From contig KV908504.1 in the NCBI GenBank assembly GCA_002005505.1, positions 272,900 to 336,899 on the forward strand: 64,000 nucleotides of DNA, given 5' to 3'. Every line of letters begins with the position of its first letter. Position 1 is the first letter of the stretch. A program made the translations under genes and the position numbers. Origin of the DNA: Botryococcus braunii (lineage: Eukaryota > Chlorophyta > Trebouxiophyceae). The notes beneath the pieces were generated by a model. It searched no databases. It was given only the letters and a program-made list of their open reading frames with translations, and was not told the origin of the DNA. Shown piece after piece: positions 32,289-44,056 of this stretch.

Positions 32289-33314
32289 TGTTATGAAATG
32301 GGGATCATCAGCTGTACTTGGGAAAATTTCACTTCACATCTGATGAGAGTCCCCTACATTTGTCTGCATGTTTGAAGAGGCCAAATAAGGTACAGCTGCA
32401 TAAGGTACAGGTGTACTGCATGACACGTTGTTGATATACTTGGTGTATAGAATAAATGTGAAGTATATTGACTGATAAAGGACATTTGAGACTTACTCAT
32501 GACATTTGAATAAAGTTAAAGGGCCTGCAGACTTTATCCTGGAGTGTACAGGGTGTTACGGACTTACAGTAGAAGTTCCGGGGTGCAATTACGGTTCTTA
32601 TCGTGAGATTCGAGTAAGTTAGACGTAAATGCGCCAACTCCGAGTGGTTTAAAGGTCTCAGGAACAAACTCGGTGATCAGATCGAGATCCGAACGGGTTC
32701 ACGGAGTTAATATCTTCTCGTCGAGTCATTTCACGGAGCGTACGGTCGGCTCCGAGGTTCTGGATCGAAACTCTTGTGGATAGATCTTGTCGTTTATACG
32801 GGCTAGATATTTTCGGGTCGAGTTCGTGAAGAATCCGGTAGGACTGAACGATGAGTGAACGGTTCTACGAATTCACGCATAGTACGAAGCCGCAGATCAG
32901 CTCTCCGTAGTGTTAATAGTGACAAAGACTAGCAAATGCAGAGGAGGCAATGATGTCAGCCTTCCGTAGTATTTAAAGGGATGAAGGCAGTGAGATTGGT
33001 CAGTTCATACGTGACGAACTCCAGTCTGTGAAGCCCTTCGTGAGGATAAGGGCTGTCCATACTGTCTTCTGTGAGCATTGCTAATGATTGCATTATGTCA
33101 CAGGTATCCCTTATGTTTTGCTTAGCTTAGTGAGTCACATCATAACACACATACATTGTAACAGTTCATACGTGACGAACTCCAGTCTGTGAAGCCCTTC
33201 GTGAGGATAAGGGCTGTCCATACTGTCTTCTGTGAGCATTGCTAATGATTGCATTATGTCACAGGGTGTCTGAAATGTGTGTAGATTGACGCTGGACCGT
33301 GCCATTTGCTAAAA
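32289..33314 (+). repeat. 5' LTR of element E
   Basis: It starts TGTTATGAAATGG. R1 (33001-33103) and R2 (33162-33264) are identical 103-bp copies. R1 is followed by GTATCC and R2 ends TGTCACAG before GGTGTC, giving a 161-bp candidate intron (33104-33264). TATTTAAA at 32970-32977 lies 31 bp before R1. Two ATAAGGTAC motifs lie in U3 at 32385-32393 and 32400-32408. The exact 3' border is uncertain, since no TG...CA end sits directly against the primer site. Confidence 0.75.
32970..32977 (+). promoter_or_regulatory. TATA box of element E
   Basis: TATTTAAA lies 31 bp upstream of the first base of R1, so the inferred transcription start coincides with the start of the duplicated segment. Confidence 0.6.
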
Positions 33315-33329
33315 TGGTATCGGCGAAGC
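33315..33329 (+). other. Primer binding site of E (TGGTATC type)
   Basis: TGGTATCGGCGAAGC starts with the classical TGGTATC of many plant and algal LTR elements, which pairs with a tRNA 3' end including CCA. Element G has the same TGGTATCGGCGA at 63197, so E and G share a primer class that differs from A, B, D, F and H. Confidence 0.65.
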
Positions 33330-33825
33330 TCAATGACACGGTCGGCGTGGTGATCTACCTCGTCTTGTGTGGGCAATACGCCTTGTCCACACGGTTCGTT
33401 GCAATCTAAAGGTAGATAGGAGTTGGTTCTTTGTTTGTAGATCCAATTTATTGGGTTTACTTCGGAGAATCGATCCTAAATATCTTGTGCGGGCATCTTT
33501 GGTCGAAGGGCTTCTCGGCTGCTTTGACGATTAAGTCAAAGTGGTGGTGAGAGAGGCACGGTAAGTTGTGTGGAGGTTTTCTGGTGCAGAAAACCAAGGT
33601 TGGTAAATTATTTCTTTCTTAACTCGGTGCCACGTAGTCACGATCCGGCCGTCCTTGTTGTATAGGATCGGCGTTTTTAACAACTTTGACTTCTCTTTGT
33701 GGTAAAAGAGTAGTTGTTTACAGACCTTGAAAGATAGGATCTGTGGGTGATTGCATCACTTGTCTTTAAGAATAAGTACTAGTGTTTGCAGTTGAGCTGT
33801 CCTTGAGGTATAGGACTAGCTGATT

Positions 33826-36800
33826 ATGAGTGCTACATATACTCTTTCTGAGATAGTGGAGGAACCATATGATGTTCCTGTCTCAATAGAAGGTGTGTAT
33901 AACACTATGTATGAGGAAGATGTGTATTCTCCCTCTGGTATTAATGCCTTGCATGAAAATCCTGGTTTGCAACACTCCAGCAATGAAGACGAGAGTGGAG
34001 TATCTGATACAGAAAATGACAGCCAACCAAATTACTCATCTCTTGAGCAGAGTAGTTTACTGACTGAGTCTGTTGAAGTGCACTCAGGTGGTCCTTCAAA
34101 TCAGCCTGGGAGACAGGCACCAGGTGCAAGACAGGTATATGGGTTCAATCCCGGTTTATTAGCTAGTAGGGCACTTAGGACTAGAAGTGTTCCTGTTACT
34201 AGTGGCCCAGCTGTGACAAGAGGTAATTTTCAACCTTCACTTGCTTTGCCTAGGACAAATGTCAGCAATGCTGCTGTGCAAATCAGTCAGTCACAAGTAA
34301 CGCAACCTGCATCTGTTCCTTTGGCTAGTAGTGTCGGTGTGAATGTCTCTCAAAACGCACAGCTAGGTGGTACACAGTTAGTGTACGTTCCCCTCCCCAG
34401 TCGGGGCATGTTGCCAGTTAGTATAACTACTGCAATGTTAAATAGTCTTAACCCCACATTGCCAAACATCCCACAGGCAACAACGCAGGCTGCTGCAGCT
34501 GTCCCAATGGTACTTCCAGGAGCTGGTCCTCCTGGTGGAGGTCCTCCATACAGTGGGGGCCCTCCTGTTGGTCCTGCAGGAGCTGCACAGCGCCCCAGTC
34601 AAGCACCGAGAGCGACATTCTACGGTAATGTTCCTATTATCAGTGCTGCTGGGGGTGTTCCTGGTGGTGGTGGCCCCAGTGGTGGGGCTGGTGGTGGTGG
34701 CGGTGGAGGGCCTGGTGGGCCTGGAGGGCCTGGTGGGCCTGGAGGTCCTGGTGGGCCTGGTGGGCCAGGTGGTGGTGGTGGTGGGGGTCCCCCTTTTAGT
34801 GGTGGTCCACCCATAGGAGGTATTCCTCCTGGTGGCAGAAGACCTGCTCCGTTCACGTCTACAGGTTTTCCTGGTGTCACTTATCCCACTGGTCCTGTCC
34901 CATATTCATATCAAAAACTTACTCCGAAACTGGAACCAATTAAGTTAAACGACAACAATTGGGTGATGTGGAGCAAACATGTTTACACCATGTTAATGGA
35001 AATGGGAGTTGCATATTGTGTGCATGATGACTGTGAGGGTTCCTTGGATGACTTCAAAGCTCAGACACTTATAACACAGTCTTGCACTGAAGAGTACTTG
35101 GTACAAATCTCAGACCAGTATTCAGCTTATGTGATGTGGCATACCCTTCTAGATGTATTTAGGGTAAGGGCACAAGGCAAGTTAATCAGTCTACACAATG
35201 AGGCTAGGACCTTGACCATGTTCCCAGGAGAAAAGCCATCTGCATACATCTTAAGAGGGAGGAAAATCGCAAATACTATCAAGAGTTTGGGCGAGTTTTA
35301 TTCTGATCTCACATTGTGTGCCATGTTATTGGCTGGCCTGTCTGATGAATATGAGGCTGACAGACAATTTCAAACTTCTGTATGCTATGATAAAGCAGAC
35401 ATACATAAGTTGCAACATGTTCTTGAACTCACATACAGTAAGTTACAAAATAAGAAATCAAGCACACCAGCACCCAAACCATATGTTAGAAACGTTACAA
35501 ATCCAACATATGGGAATAAGGGTGGGAGCAAAATTAATGCTAGAAGGCCATCTGCACACAATGTTGAGGTACCGAGAGATACTAAGGAAAGTGTGAATGA
35601 TGCTCAGGCAGGCAGACAGGCTTTCCAACAGCAAGGAAGGTCAACGCTCCGATGTTACCACTGTAAGGAGCCAGGTCATGTGAAGAGGAACTGCCCCAAG
35701 TTGGAGCAGTACTCAAGGGAGGTATCTAGCAACTGTGTAATCTTACCTGTACCTAGTGCACCACTGGCAGGTGCACCAGTCAATGTTTCCTCATTCATGA
35801 CAAGTGTACCACACACAGGTATTATGCTGCTTTCAGGAAACATAAATCAGTCAAGTACAGCATCGGGTACTACAGTAGTGCATGTTCCCTTGGCAACTGG
35901 TGGCACAATGCCAATCAGTTTGCCCATATCCACAATCTTAAACTCTATTGCACCAACTGTTCAAAGTGTGAGTGCTACACAGGGAACTGCTGCACAGTCA
36001 ACGGCACAAGTGTCTGCCCCACCTCCTCCACCTCCACCAGGTGGTGGGCCTCCTTATAGTGGTCCACCAGGAGGTGGTGGCTGGCCTCCAAATCCACCAG
36101 GGGGTTCTTCCTCAGGCCCTCCCTGGTTTAGTGGTGTACCTGGCAGTTGGGGTATGGTGAATTCCAACCCCTATGGTTACAGTGGGTATCCCTTCATGAA
36201 GTTCAATTCTCCTTCTCAAAGGCTTACTCCAAAGTTAGAGCCCCTGAAACTTAATGATGATAACTGGGTCATATGGTCTAGATATGTTCATGCAATGCTT
36301 ATAGAGATGTGGGTAGAATACTGTATTCTTCATGACATGAGAGGTTATTTGGATGATTATAAGGCCCAGAGCATTATAACACAGTCTTGTTCAGAGGAGT
36401 ATCAAATACAAAGCTCTGATCATTTGTCTGCCTACTCTATGTGGGACTACTTGATGGCCTTATTTGTTACAAAAGCAAATGGCAAAATCATATCCCTCCA
36501 GGAAGAGTCCCGCACTTTCAAGATGCTTACAAATGAGAAACCTTCCTCATATGTGTTAAGGGGTAGAAAAATAGCCAACACAATTAAAAGCTTAGGACAT
36601 GAGTTCAGTGACCTCTCACTCTGCACTATGCTTTTAAATGGACTCCCTGAGGAGTATAATATACATAAGCAGGTTCAACAATCTATTATAGTGTCCAATC
36701 CTGATGTGAATCTGCTACAACACTCTTTAGAGCTGGCACATATGCAGATAGTGAATAAGAAACTCCAAACCCCACCACCTAAAACCAACACCTTTAACCA

Positions 36801-37599
36801 GAAGTCCTCTCCTGGTCAAGGTTACAACCCTAAGTATAAGGCACCAAATTCTCCTACTTCAAATGCTGTAGAGAAAGGTGCTAATCAAGGTGGTGGTGGG
36901 CAGAGTGGTAAAACAGCCTTCCAACAGATAGGGAGGCCTTTACCATTTTGCAGGTACTGCAAGCAGGATGGAAACAGCATAGAGACCTGCCCAAAGTTGG
37001 AGGGGAAGAGAGTTAGCTTTGCTTCTCCACCAAAGCAGAGCCACTGCACACAGCTATATACAGTTTGCTCTGAACCCTCTATTTCTTGTTGGCTGATAGA
37101 TTCTGGTTCAACAGATCATATTTCCCCTGAATGTGAGAATATGATGAATTATGTCAAGTATGATAAACCAGATATCCTGATAGTAGCAAATGGTGGTAGG
37201 GAGGAAATCATTGGTGAGGGTACTGTGCATGTCTTCCTGGAAACATGAAACTCTCTTTACCTGTACAATGTTAAACATGTACCCTCAGCTAAAAAGCGTT
37301 TATTGTCTGTAGGGAAGGCCTATCATGATGGGTTAGATGTTCATATAAATGGCATTCACTGTGACCTTATAAATTCAAATGGTGATCTTGTGGGCATCGC
37401 TGAACATGTATACCCTTATCAGTGGCTCACAGACCTTTCTATACAAAACAGTGTTCCCCTACAAGTGTCAAATGAAAAGAGACAGTGCAACCATACAAAG
37501 GTGGATGCAGATCTGGTAAACATATGGCATCAGCGTTTTGGTCATCTCTCTGCTCAAAACTTGCAAAGGTTGAGCAGGGAGAAAATGGTAGAAGGCTAA
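33826..37599 (+). pseudogene. Element E gag with two tandem gag modules, protease and start of integrase; one in-frame TGA
   Basis: A 1140-codon frame (33826-37248) begins MSATYTLSEIVEEP. It has two homologous gag modules. The first runs from about residue 365 (LTPKLEPIKLNDNNW) to zinc knuckle CYHCKEPGHVKRNC; the second from about residue 800 (LTPKLEPLKLNDDNW) to a degenerate knuckle CRYCKQDGNSIETC that lacks the His. Each is preceded by a Gly/Pro-rich linker. A protease motif (CWLIDSGSTDH) follows. The frame then meets TGA at 37246-37248 and stays open in the same frame to 37599, encoding a GAG-pre-integrase piece (IWHQRFGHLSAQN). The TGA may be a mutation or a readthrough point. The element is cut at about 37637 by F sequence, so RT and the 3' LTR are absent. 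Confidence 0.8.
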
Positions 37600-37637
37600 A
37601 AACTCCCATCAGGTGACCTATCCAAGTGCATTGGTCA

Positions 37638-37981
37638 TCACAATGGCACAGTCTGCAGAATCATCTCCAATTGATCAACAGAACAGGCACCCTCCTGTAA
37701 GTCTGGGTTCATCTAACTGGGTCAATACGCAGAACAGGAGAAGACCGCACTTCCACCCCTGTTATACATAGCCAATAAGTTCACTGGAGGACACAACAAG
37801 TCTCTTAACCGCCAGTGGCTACATACACTCAAAACAGAGCACATGACCAGGGAGGAGACGTTCGAGACATTTGTCATGAAAAAGTTCATACTTTTCCAGA
37901 ACCTCCTGGACAACTCCCACTCCATTGACCCCGAGGTGTAACAAATGCAATTTTGGATGGTCTCCCCACTGAGCGTTTTCT
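37638..37981 (+). pseudogene. F-family gag fragment with internal deletion
   Basis: It begins with an ATG at about 37642 (MAQSAESSP) homologous to the F1b gag at 43475. About 200 bp of the middle is missing around 37740, and the remainder matches the GGHNK...RQWLHTLKTEHMTR part. At 37981 it is joined directly to integrase sequence, so it is a rearranged scrap. Confidence 0.7.
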
Positions 37982-40900
37982 GTCACAGTAGAGGATGAGT
38001 TGTCTAATTTCGTTTCAGTTTTACCAGTCACTAGCAAGGCTACCATTGTATCTCATTTGACAGACACTATTACTTACTGGGAGAGACAGACAGAATCCAA
38101 GGTTAAGGCGGTTAGGACTGACAGGGGCACAGAGTTCTTGAATAAAACGTTTCATGGGTTCTGTACTGAGAATGGCATTCACACTGAGACATCTGCCACG
38201 TATACCCCACGGCAGAATGGAGTAGCTGAGAGAATGAATCGAACATTGAAAGAGAAGGCCAGAACATTGCTGTTGGGTGTTCAGGCAGATGAGAGTCTTT
38301 GGGTGGATGCAATGCTTACTGCTTCATATTTACACAATGTGATGCCAGTCTCTGGTCAGGAGAAAACCCCATTTGAAATGTTCATTGGCTCTGTCCCTGA
38401 TCTGTCCCATTTGCGCAAGTGGGGCTGTTTGGCATACGTGAAACATGCCAAACACCAGGTGTCATCTTTGGGTGCACAGTCTGAGGCAGGTATGTTTGTG
38501 GGATACTGTCCACACACCAAGGGGTACAAGGTCCGACTGCCTGGTAGGACAGTGGTGTCTCCGAGTGTACATTTTGTGGAGAGCCAGAGTGGTTCGTCTG
38601 CCATTGGGCTGCAAGCTGCTGGGCCCGGTCCTGTATCTGCAACCCAGCCTGGATCTAGCCTGGATCCGGACCCAGCCTCACCCCAACCGGGACCCAGCCT
38701 GGACCAGGACCTGATTCCTGTGGAATTGGAGACCCCTACATCCACTGAGGCAACAATTCCCATGGAGGACAACAGTAGCGAGGACGATGAACCCTCCCTA
38801 GCTCGCCCTCAAACTGCCCGACTGCATCCAGACCCCACTGCACCCCGCGCACCTTGTGCACCCCCTGCGCGCACTAGGCACTCCAACCTCACTGCACCTT
38901 GCGCCCCCGTTGCGCCATCCCCAGTGGGGTCTCCTGGTTCTACTGCGCCCAGTCCAGCATCCTCAAGCCAATCACCTGGAGTCAGTGAGGTGCCCAGGCG
39001 CATGCATGCTGTTACCAGGCATGGGACCTCTGCACCAACCACCAGTGGAGGGATTCGCACCATAGCCCGACTGAGACTTATGGCAGTACCACTGGCCAAG
39101 TCTCCAACTTCACGCACCCTGGGCTCATTCCCCTAGCCTGGCTCCATAATGTACAATGTGTTCCACAGGCCAGCACAAATCTCTTGTTTGTATCAGCTGG
39201 GGTAAGGGATGGTATTCAATTTGTTCCACGTGAGAATGGGACCTACAGCAGTCTGGTGGGACCCATGGGTTGGGAGTGCAGCATTGTAGAAAGATATGGG
39301 TTGTATGTTCTGAGGGGAATATATCCCACCAAATATCAGGTGGCTTGTCAAGTGTGTGTGAACCCTATGTCTGCACATCATGCTGCGCACAAACCTGCAC
39401 ATAACTGCAAGTTGCGAAAACTTTGGCATGAGAGGTTAGGGCATCCTGGGAAGACAGCCACAGAGCGTTTGAGCAGGGAGGAGTTGTGTACTGGGATACC
39501 TGTGTCCTTTCTTCCTTGTTCAAAGTGCGACACTCACTGTGACCCTTGTGTTCGGGGAAAGCAGTGTAAACCATCTTTCAAGCCAAGTTCACATGAGCCG
39601 CCTCGAGTACTGCATCGAATACATGCGGATACGGTTGGTGCCATGTCAACTCCTGGCGTTGAAGGGGAAAAGTTTTCTGTCACAGCAGTGGATGAGTTGT
39701 CTAATTTCGTTTCAGTGTTACCAGTCACTAGCAAGGCTACCATTGCATCTCATTTGACAGACACTATTACATACTGGGAGAGACAGACAGAATCCAAGGT
39801 TAAGGCGGTTAGGACTGACAGGGGCACAGAGTTCTTGAATAAAACGTTTCATGGGTTCTGTACAGAGAATGGCATTCACACTGAGACCTCTGCCGCGTAT
39901 ACTCCACAGCAGAATGGAGTTGCTGACAGAATGAATCGAACATTGAAAGAGAAGACCAGAACATTGCTGTTGGGTGTTCAGGCAGATGAGAGTCTTTGGG
40001 TGGATGCAATGCTTACTGCTGCATATTTACACAATGTGATGCCAGTCTCTGGTCAGGAGAAAACCCCATTTGAAATGTTCACTGGCTCTGTCCCTGATCT
40101 GTCCCATTTGCGCAAGTGGGGCTGTTTGGCATACGTGAAACATGCCAAACACCAGGTGTCATCTTTGGGTGCACAGTCTGAGGCAGGTATGTTTGTGGGA
40201 TACTGTCCACACACCAAGGGGTACAAGGTCCGACTGCCTGGTAGGACAGTGGTGTCTCCGAGTGTACATTTTGTGGAGAGCCAGAGTGGTTCGTCTGCCA
40301 TTGGGCTGCAAGCTGCTGGGCCCGGTCCTGTATCTGCAACCCAGCCTGGATCTAGCCTGGATCCGGACCCAGCCTCACCCTAACCGGGACCCAGCCTGGA
40401 CCAAGACCTGATTCCTGTGGAATTGGAGACCCCTACATCCACTGAGGCAACAATTCCCATGGAGGACAACAGTAGCGAGGACGATGAACCCTCCCCAGCT
40501 CGCCCTCAAACTGCCCGACTGCATCCAGACCCCACTGCACCCCGCGCACCTTGTGCACCCCCTGCGCGCACTAGGCACTCCAACCTCACTGCACCTTGCG
40601 CCCCCGTTGCGCCATCCCCAGTGGGGTCTCCTTGTTCTACTGCGCCCAGTCCAGCATCCTCAAGCCAATCACCTGGAGTCAGTGAGGTGCCCAGGCGCAT
40701 GCATGCTGTTACCAGGCATGGGACCTCTGCACCAACCACCAGTGGAGGGATTCGCACCATAGCCCGACTGAGACTCATGGCAGTACCACTGGCCAAGTCT
40801 CCAACTTCACGCACCCTGGGCGCATTCCCCTAGCCTGGTGGTACGGCACGTTTCCAGCTGCAGCCTGGAGCTTTGACACGTGCAGAGCGTCTGCTGCAAC

Positions 40901-41947
40901 GAAATGCTCGTAAAGAGCAACCCAAGTCTGGTGACATCATAGAGCAGGCTGGGATCGAAGCTGCTGATGAAGCTCCTACCACCGTCACTGTACATGATGA
41001 CACCAATACAGAAGAAGGGGGGATTACAACGTCCAGGGAACCAGGGGAAGCAGGAGACGTAGGGGAAGCAGGAGAAGCAGAATGTACTGGGAGGGGTACT
41101 GGAGTTGACAACTGACTCTGCAGTGGAGGGTGATTCAAGTGCTGTTGATCAGTGTAGCGATGACAATGCTGTTGCTATGCATGTACGTGATGAGGCTGTA
41201 GGGAGGCTTGTTAATGCAAAATGTGAATCTGATCGTGAAACTCGACTTCGAGTTAGCAATGTGCATGACGCAGTGGACCATTCTGAGATGGTATGTGAAC
41301 ATGAAGAGATGATAACTGCTGCTGCTGTGAGAGAAGATGAGAGCGGGAGTCAGGAAGCACGGAGAGTAGTGGGTCAGATGAGATCCAGAGGCAAGGTTGC
41401 ATTCTTTGATAATCTGCCATCTGCCACAAGCCAGAGCTCAGATAATCCGTGGGCAGGATCTGCCAGGACTGTTAGAGACATTTTGCATGAGCAAGATGGG
41501 GCAGAACCCAGTGGGGAGATGCCTTCATGTGTGTTCCGTACCGCGGATTCAGGAGGGGATGTCAGTGAACCTGCCAGTGTTGCTTTTCTACGTGCTTGCC
41601 TTGCTAGTCCTGCAGGAGTGAGATTTAGCAAGATTCCTGTACCAAGTAACTATCGTGAGGCACGAATATCTGATCAGTGGGTGTTTTGGGAACAAGCCAT
41701 GATCGAGGAGAAGAACTCTCTCGATGCTCATGAGTGCTTTGAGTACACTGAAAGACCCAGAGGAAAGAAAGTCATCCCAGTTCACTGGATCTATTCTGTA
41801 AAAGTCGATGCCCATGGTAATGTTATAAGGTACAAAGCTCGTCTTGTTGCACAAGGATGTCGTCAAATTCAGGGTATTGATGTGGACGAAGTCTTCGCAC
41901 CCACCAGTAGCTTTGGGGCTCGACGTGTTCTTCTGTGTAAGGCAGCT
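37982..41947 (+). pseudogene. F1a pol remnant with tandemly duplicated integrase block, truncated in RT
   Basis: Two near-identical blocks of about 1.16 kb (37982-39142 and 39679-40842) each encode the integrase catalytic part (RTDRGTEF, then YTPRQNGVAERMNRTL or YTPQQNGVADRMNRTL) plus the Pro-rich spacer. Between them (39143-39678) is protease-end and GAG-pre-integrase sequence (LWHERLGHPG). Both blocks end at the same TAG, where F2 has Trp. After the second block the spacer and RT start continue (41105-41945, RFSKIPVPSNYREA) and stop at 41947 where an F LTR begins. A further TAA at 40381-40383 is private to the second block. It is non-functional. Confidence 0.8.
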
Positions 41948-42463
41948 TGTTGTAGGTAATGACCTAGATCAGGTAATTACTTAGGGAGCACTACTGTTGG
42001 ACTTATTCAGAGGTATTCTTCTGACTCATCCTAGGCAAAACAGTCGTGCATGCCAGGCTGCCCTGGACGGCACAACACTGTTGGGCCTTAGGTGCAAACT
42101 ACTGCATATTTCTTCCAGCTAGTCCTAGGAACTTGGCTGTGAAGCGACATAATTCCTTGACAGACCTCAGTCTTCCTCACGTAACTTCACATAGAGGTTT
42201 GGACAACTTTGCATTGACTCACACAGCATCGTGGCACTCAGTGGAACTTGTTTTTGGGACCTCGAATACGTATTCGAGGTCAGTCAAACTAATTCTTAGG
42301 CGGCCACATCAGTGTGTTTAATTAGGTACAGAAAATAAGACCTTTAGGTATTTTGTCTAGGACACATCATCCATATTGGATTACCAATTAGGGACCTTTT
42401 GGAGTGAGAAGCTTTCAGGGACTCGACTTTTATCGAGTCCCTTGGGCGCCAAACACGGTCAGG

Positions 42464-42470
42464 TATTTAA
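42464..42470 (+). promoter_or_regulatory. TATA box of F1b LTR
   Basis: TATTTAA lies 30 bp before R1 (42494). Confidence 0.6.
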
Positions 42471-42661
42471 CTGCTGGAGGAGTCAGACTCGTCATTCGTT
42501 GGTTGGCCGAATCCTGTGCCACGGAATGGAAGTCCTGTCTGTTTGCTACAAGTTGAAGCTTGCTATTGCATATTTGATTTGTCTTTGAGACAGTCGCACT
42601 TGCGTTTTGGTTGCCGCAAGGGAAGGCGCTCCTGTCGAACCTGTATCAGTCGCGCCAAAGG

Positions 42662-42769
42662 GTACGTTGTCACTTTGACAGAGGATAGAATAGCATGATG
42701 TATTTGATAACCACTGCATTTGCAATGTTGCTCATTGCTCTGGCTAAATCGTAATGCTTGGGGCAATAG
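42662..42769 (+). other. Intron inside R1 of family F, absent from R2
   Basis: The segment starts GTACGTTG and ends GGCAATAG. Removing it leaves ...CCAAAGG joined to GTGTGTCG..., which is exactly the R2 sequence at about 43223-43242. The same 108-bp segment is present in R1 and absent from R2 in F2 (28515-28622). Confidence 0.9.
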
Positions 42770-43323
42770 GTGTGTCGAGGTCTGACTGACGAAACCTCTA
42801 CAGTGCATTGACAAATCCTTTTGCGGACTTACAGGTATTGATGTAGTTGTGATTTAATGAGATAATTCCTATTTGGTTAGATATTTTGTTGACTGTCGCT
42901 AAGCTGTGCTGTTAGGTCGTCAAGGGAACGAGTGTGCCGGACTCAGGTCCGGCACAGAACATGTCTGAGACGATGCTATGAAACCAGCTGATGTGAGAAG
43001 TAATTTATGCGTATATGAGATTGTGCCAGTAGGGCAAGCAGTAATATTGTCCCATGTAATCGATTCGTTGGTTGGCCGAATCTTGTGCCACGGAATGGAA
43101 GTCCTGTCTGTTTGCTACAAGTTGAAGCTTGCTATTGCATATTTGATTTGTCTTTGAGACAGTCGCACTTGCGTTTTGGTTGCCGCAAGGGAAGGCGCTC
43201 CTGTCGAACCTGTATCAGTCGCGCCAAAGGGTGTGTCGAGGTCTGACTGACGAAACCTCTACAGTGCATTGACAAATCCTTTTGCGGACTTACAGGTGTT
43301 CTCTCTGCCCATAACCTTTTACA

Positions 43324-44056
43324 GGTTATGGGCCCACCTGCCCATCGAGCTACGCCGAAGCCAAGGTTGCAGAGTACGAGGAGTCCGCCTTGAATACCTG
43401 CTGCACGTCATATCCAGAACGATTCATATCTGCAAAGTGACCCAGACTTGCAGAAACCCATAACCTTTCACATAATGACCCAGTCTGCGGAATCATCTCC
43501 AATGGACCAGCTGAACCAACAGCCTCCTGTAAGTCTGGGTGGTCAATCCACAGAACAGGAGAAGACAGCACTCCCAGTGGTTTCGATACTGACAGCCTTG
43601 ATGGACGAGGACACAACAAAGCCATCAACAACAAATGTTAAGGTAGCCCATCCCTTATTAAAGGATGGGTGGAATTTCAAGTCCTGGCTTTATGATCTGA
43701 CCACCGCTGCTATCCACAAGGAGTGCACGGAGGCCTTTCAGAAACCCCTTCCTTTCACGAGAGCAAATGCTGCTGCCATGATGCTGATCACTGTCCCAGT
43801 GGAGTGGAGTCCTATGTTGACAATGAAGCCCTCTGCCTTTGATGCCCTGTTATACATAGCCAATAAGTTCACTGGAGGACACAACAAGTCTGTTAACCGC
43901 CAGTGGCTACATACACTCAAAACAGAGCACATGACCAGGGGGGAGACGTTCGAGACATTTATCATGAAAAATATTCATACTTTTCCAGAACCTCCTGGAC
44001 AACTCCCACTCCATTGACCCCGAAGATGTAACTAACGCCATTGTGGATTGTCTCCG
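43324..44056 (+). pseudogene. F1b primer site, leader and truncated gag
   Basis: GGTTATGGGCCCACC at 43324-43338 follows the LTR. Gag begins at an ATG at 43475 (MTQSAESSPMDQLNQQP) and runs to a frame break near 44000, with typical copia gag features (DGWNFKSWLYDL, NKFTGGHNK). At 44056 the sequence switches to a minus-strand F LTR fragment. No zinc knuckle or pol remains. Confidence 0.75.

Larger units (their letters stand above)
41948..43323 (+). repeat. F1b 5' LTR, best-preserved family F LTR
   Basis: The LTR reads TGTTGTAGG...CTTTTACA and is followed by a primer site. R1 is 42494-42834 and contains a 108-bp intron (42662-42769). R2 is 43063-43295, 233 bp, the same length as R1 without the intron. 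R1 is followed by GTATTG and R2 ends ACTTACAG before GTGTTC. U3 holds a perfect CTCGAATACG/CGTATTCGAG dyad (about 42260-42281) and a GGGACTCGA...TCGAGTCCC hairpin. The second intron contains a GTGCCGGAC/GTCCGGCAC inverted repeat near 42933. Confidence 0.88.

Noticed and set aside
34535..34880. Gly/Val-rich and Pro-rich open frames antisense or out of frame in the E gag linker
   Set aside because: Produced by the GGT/CCT repeat of the Gly-Pro linker, with no evidence of separate coding.
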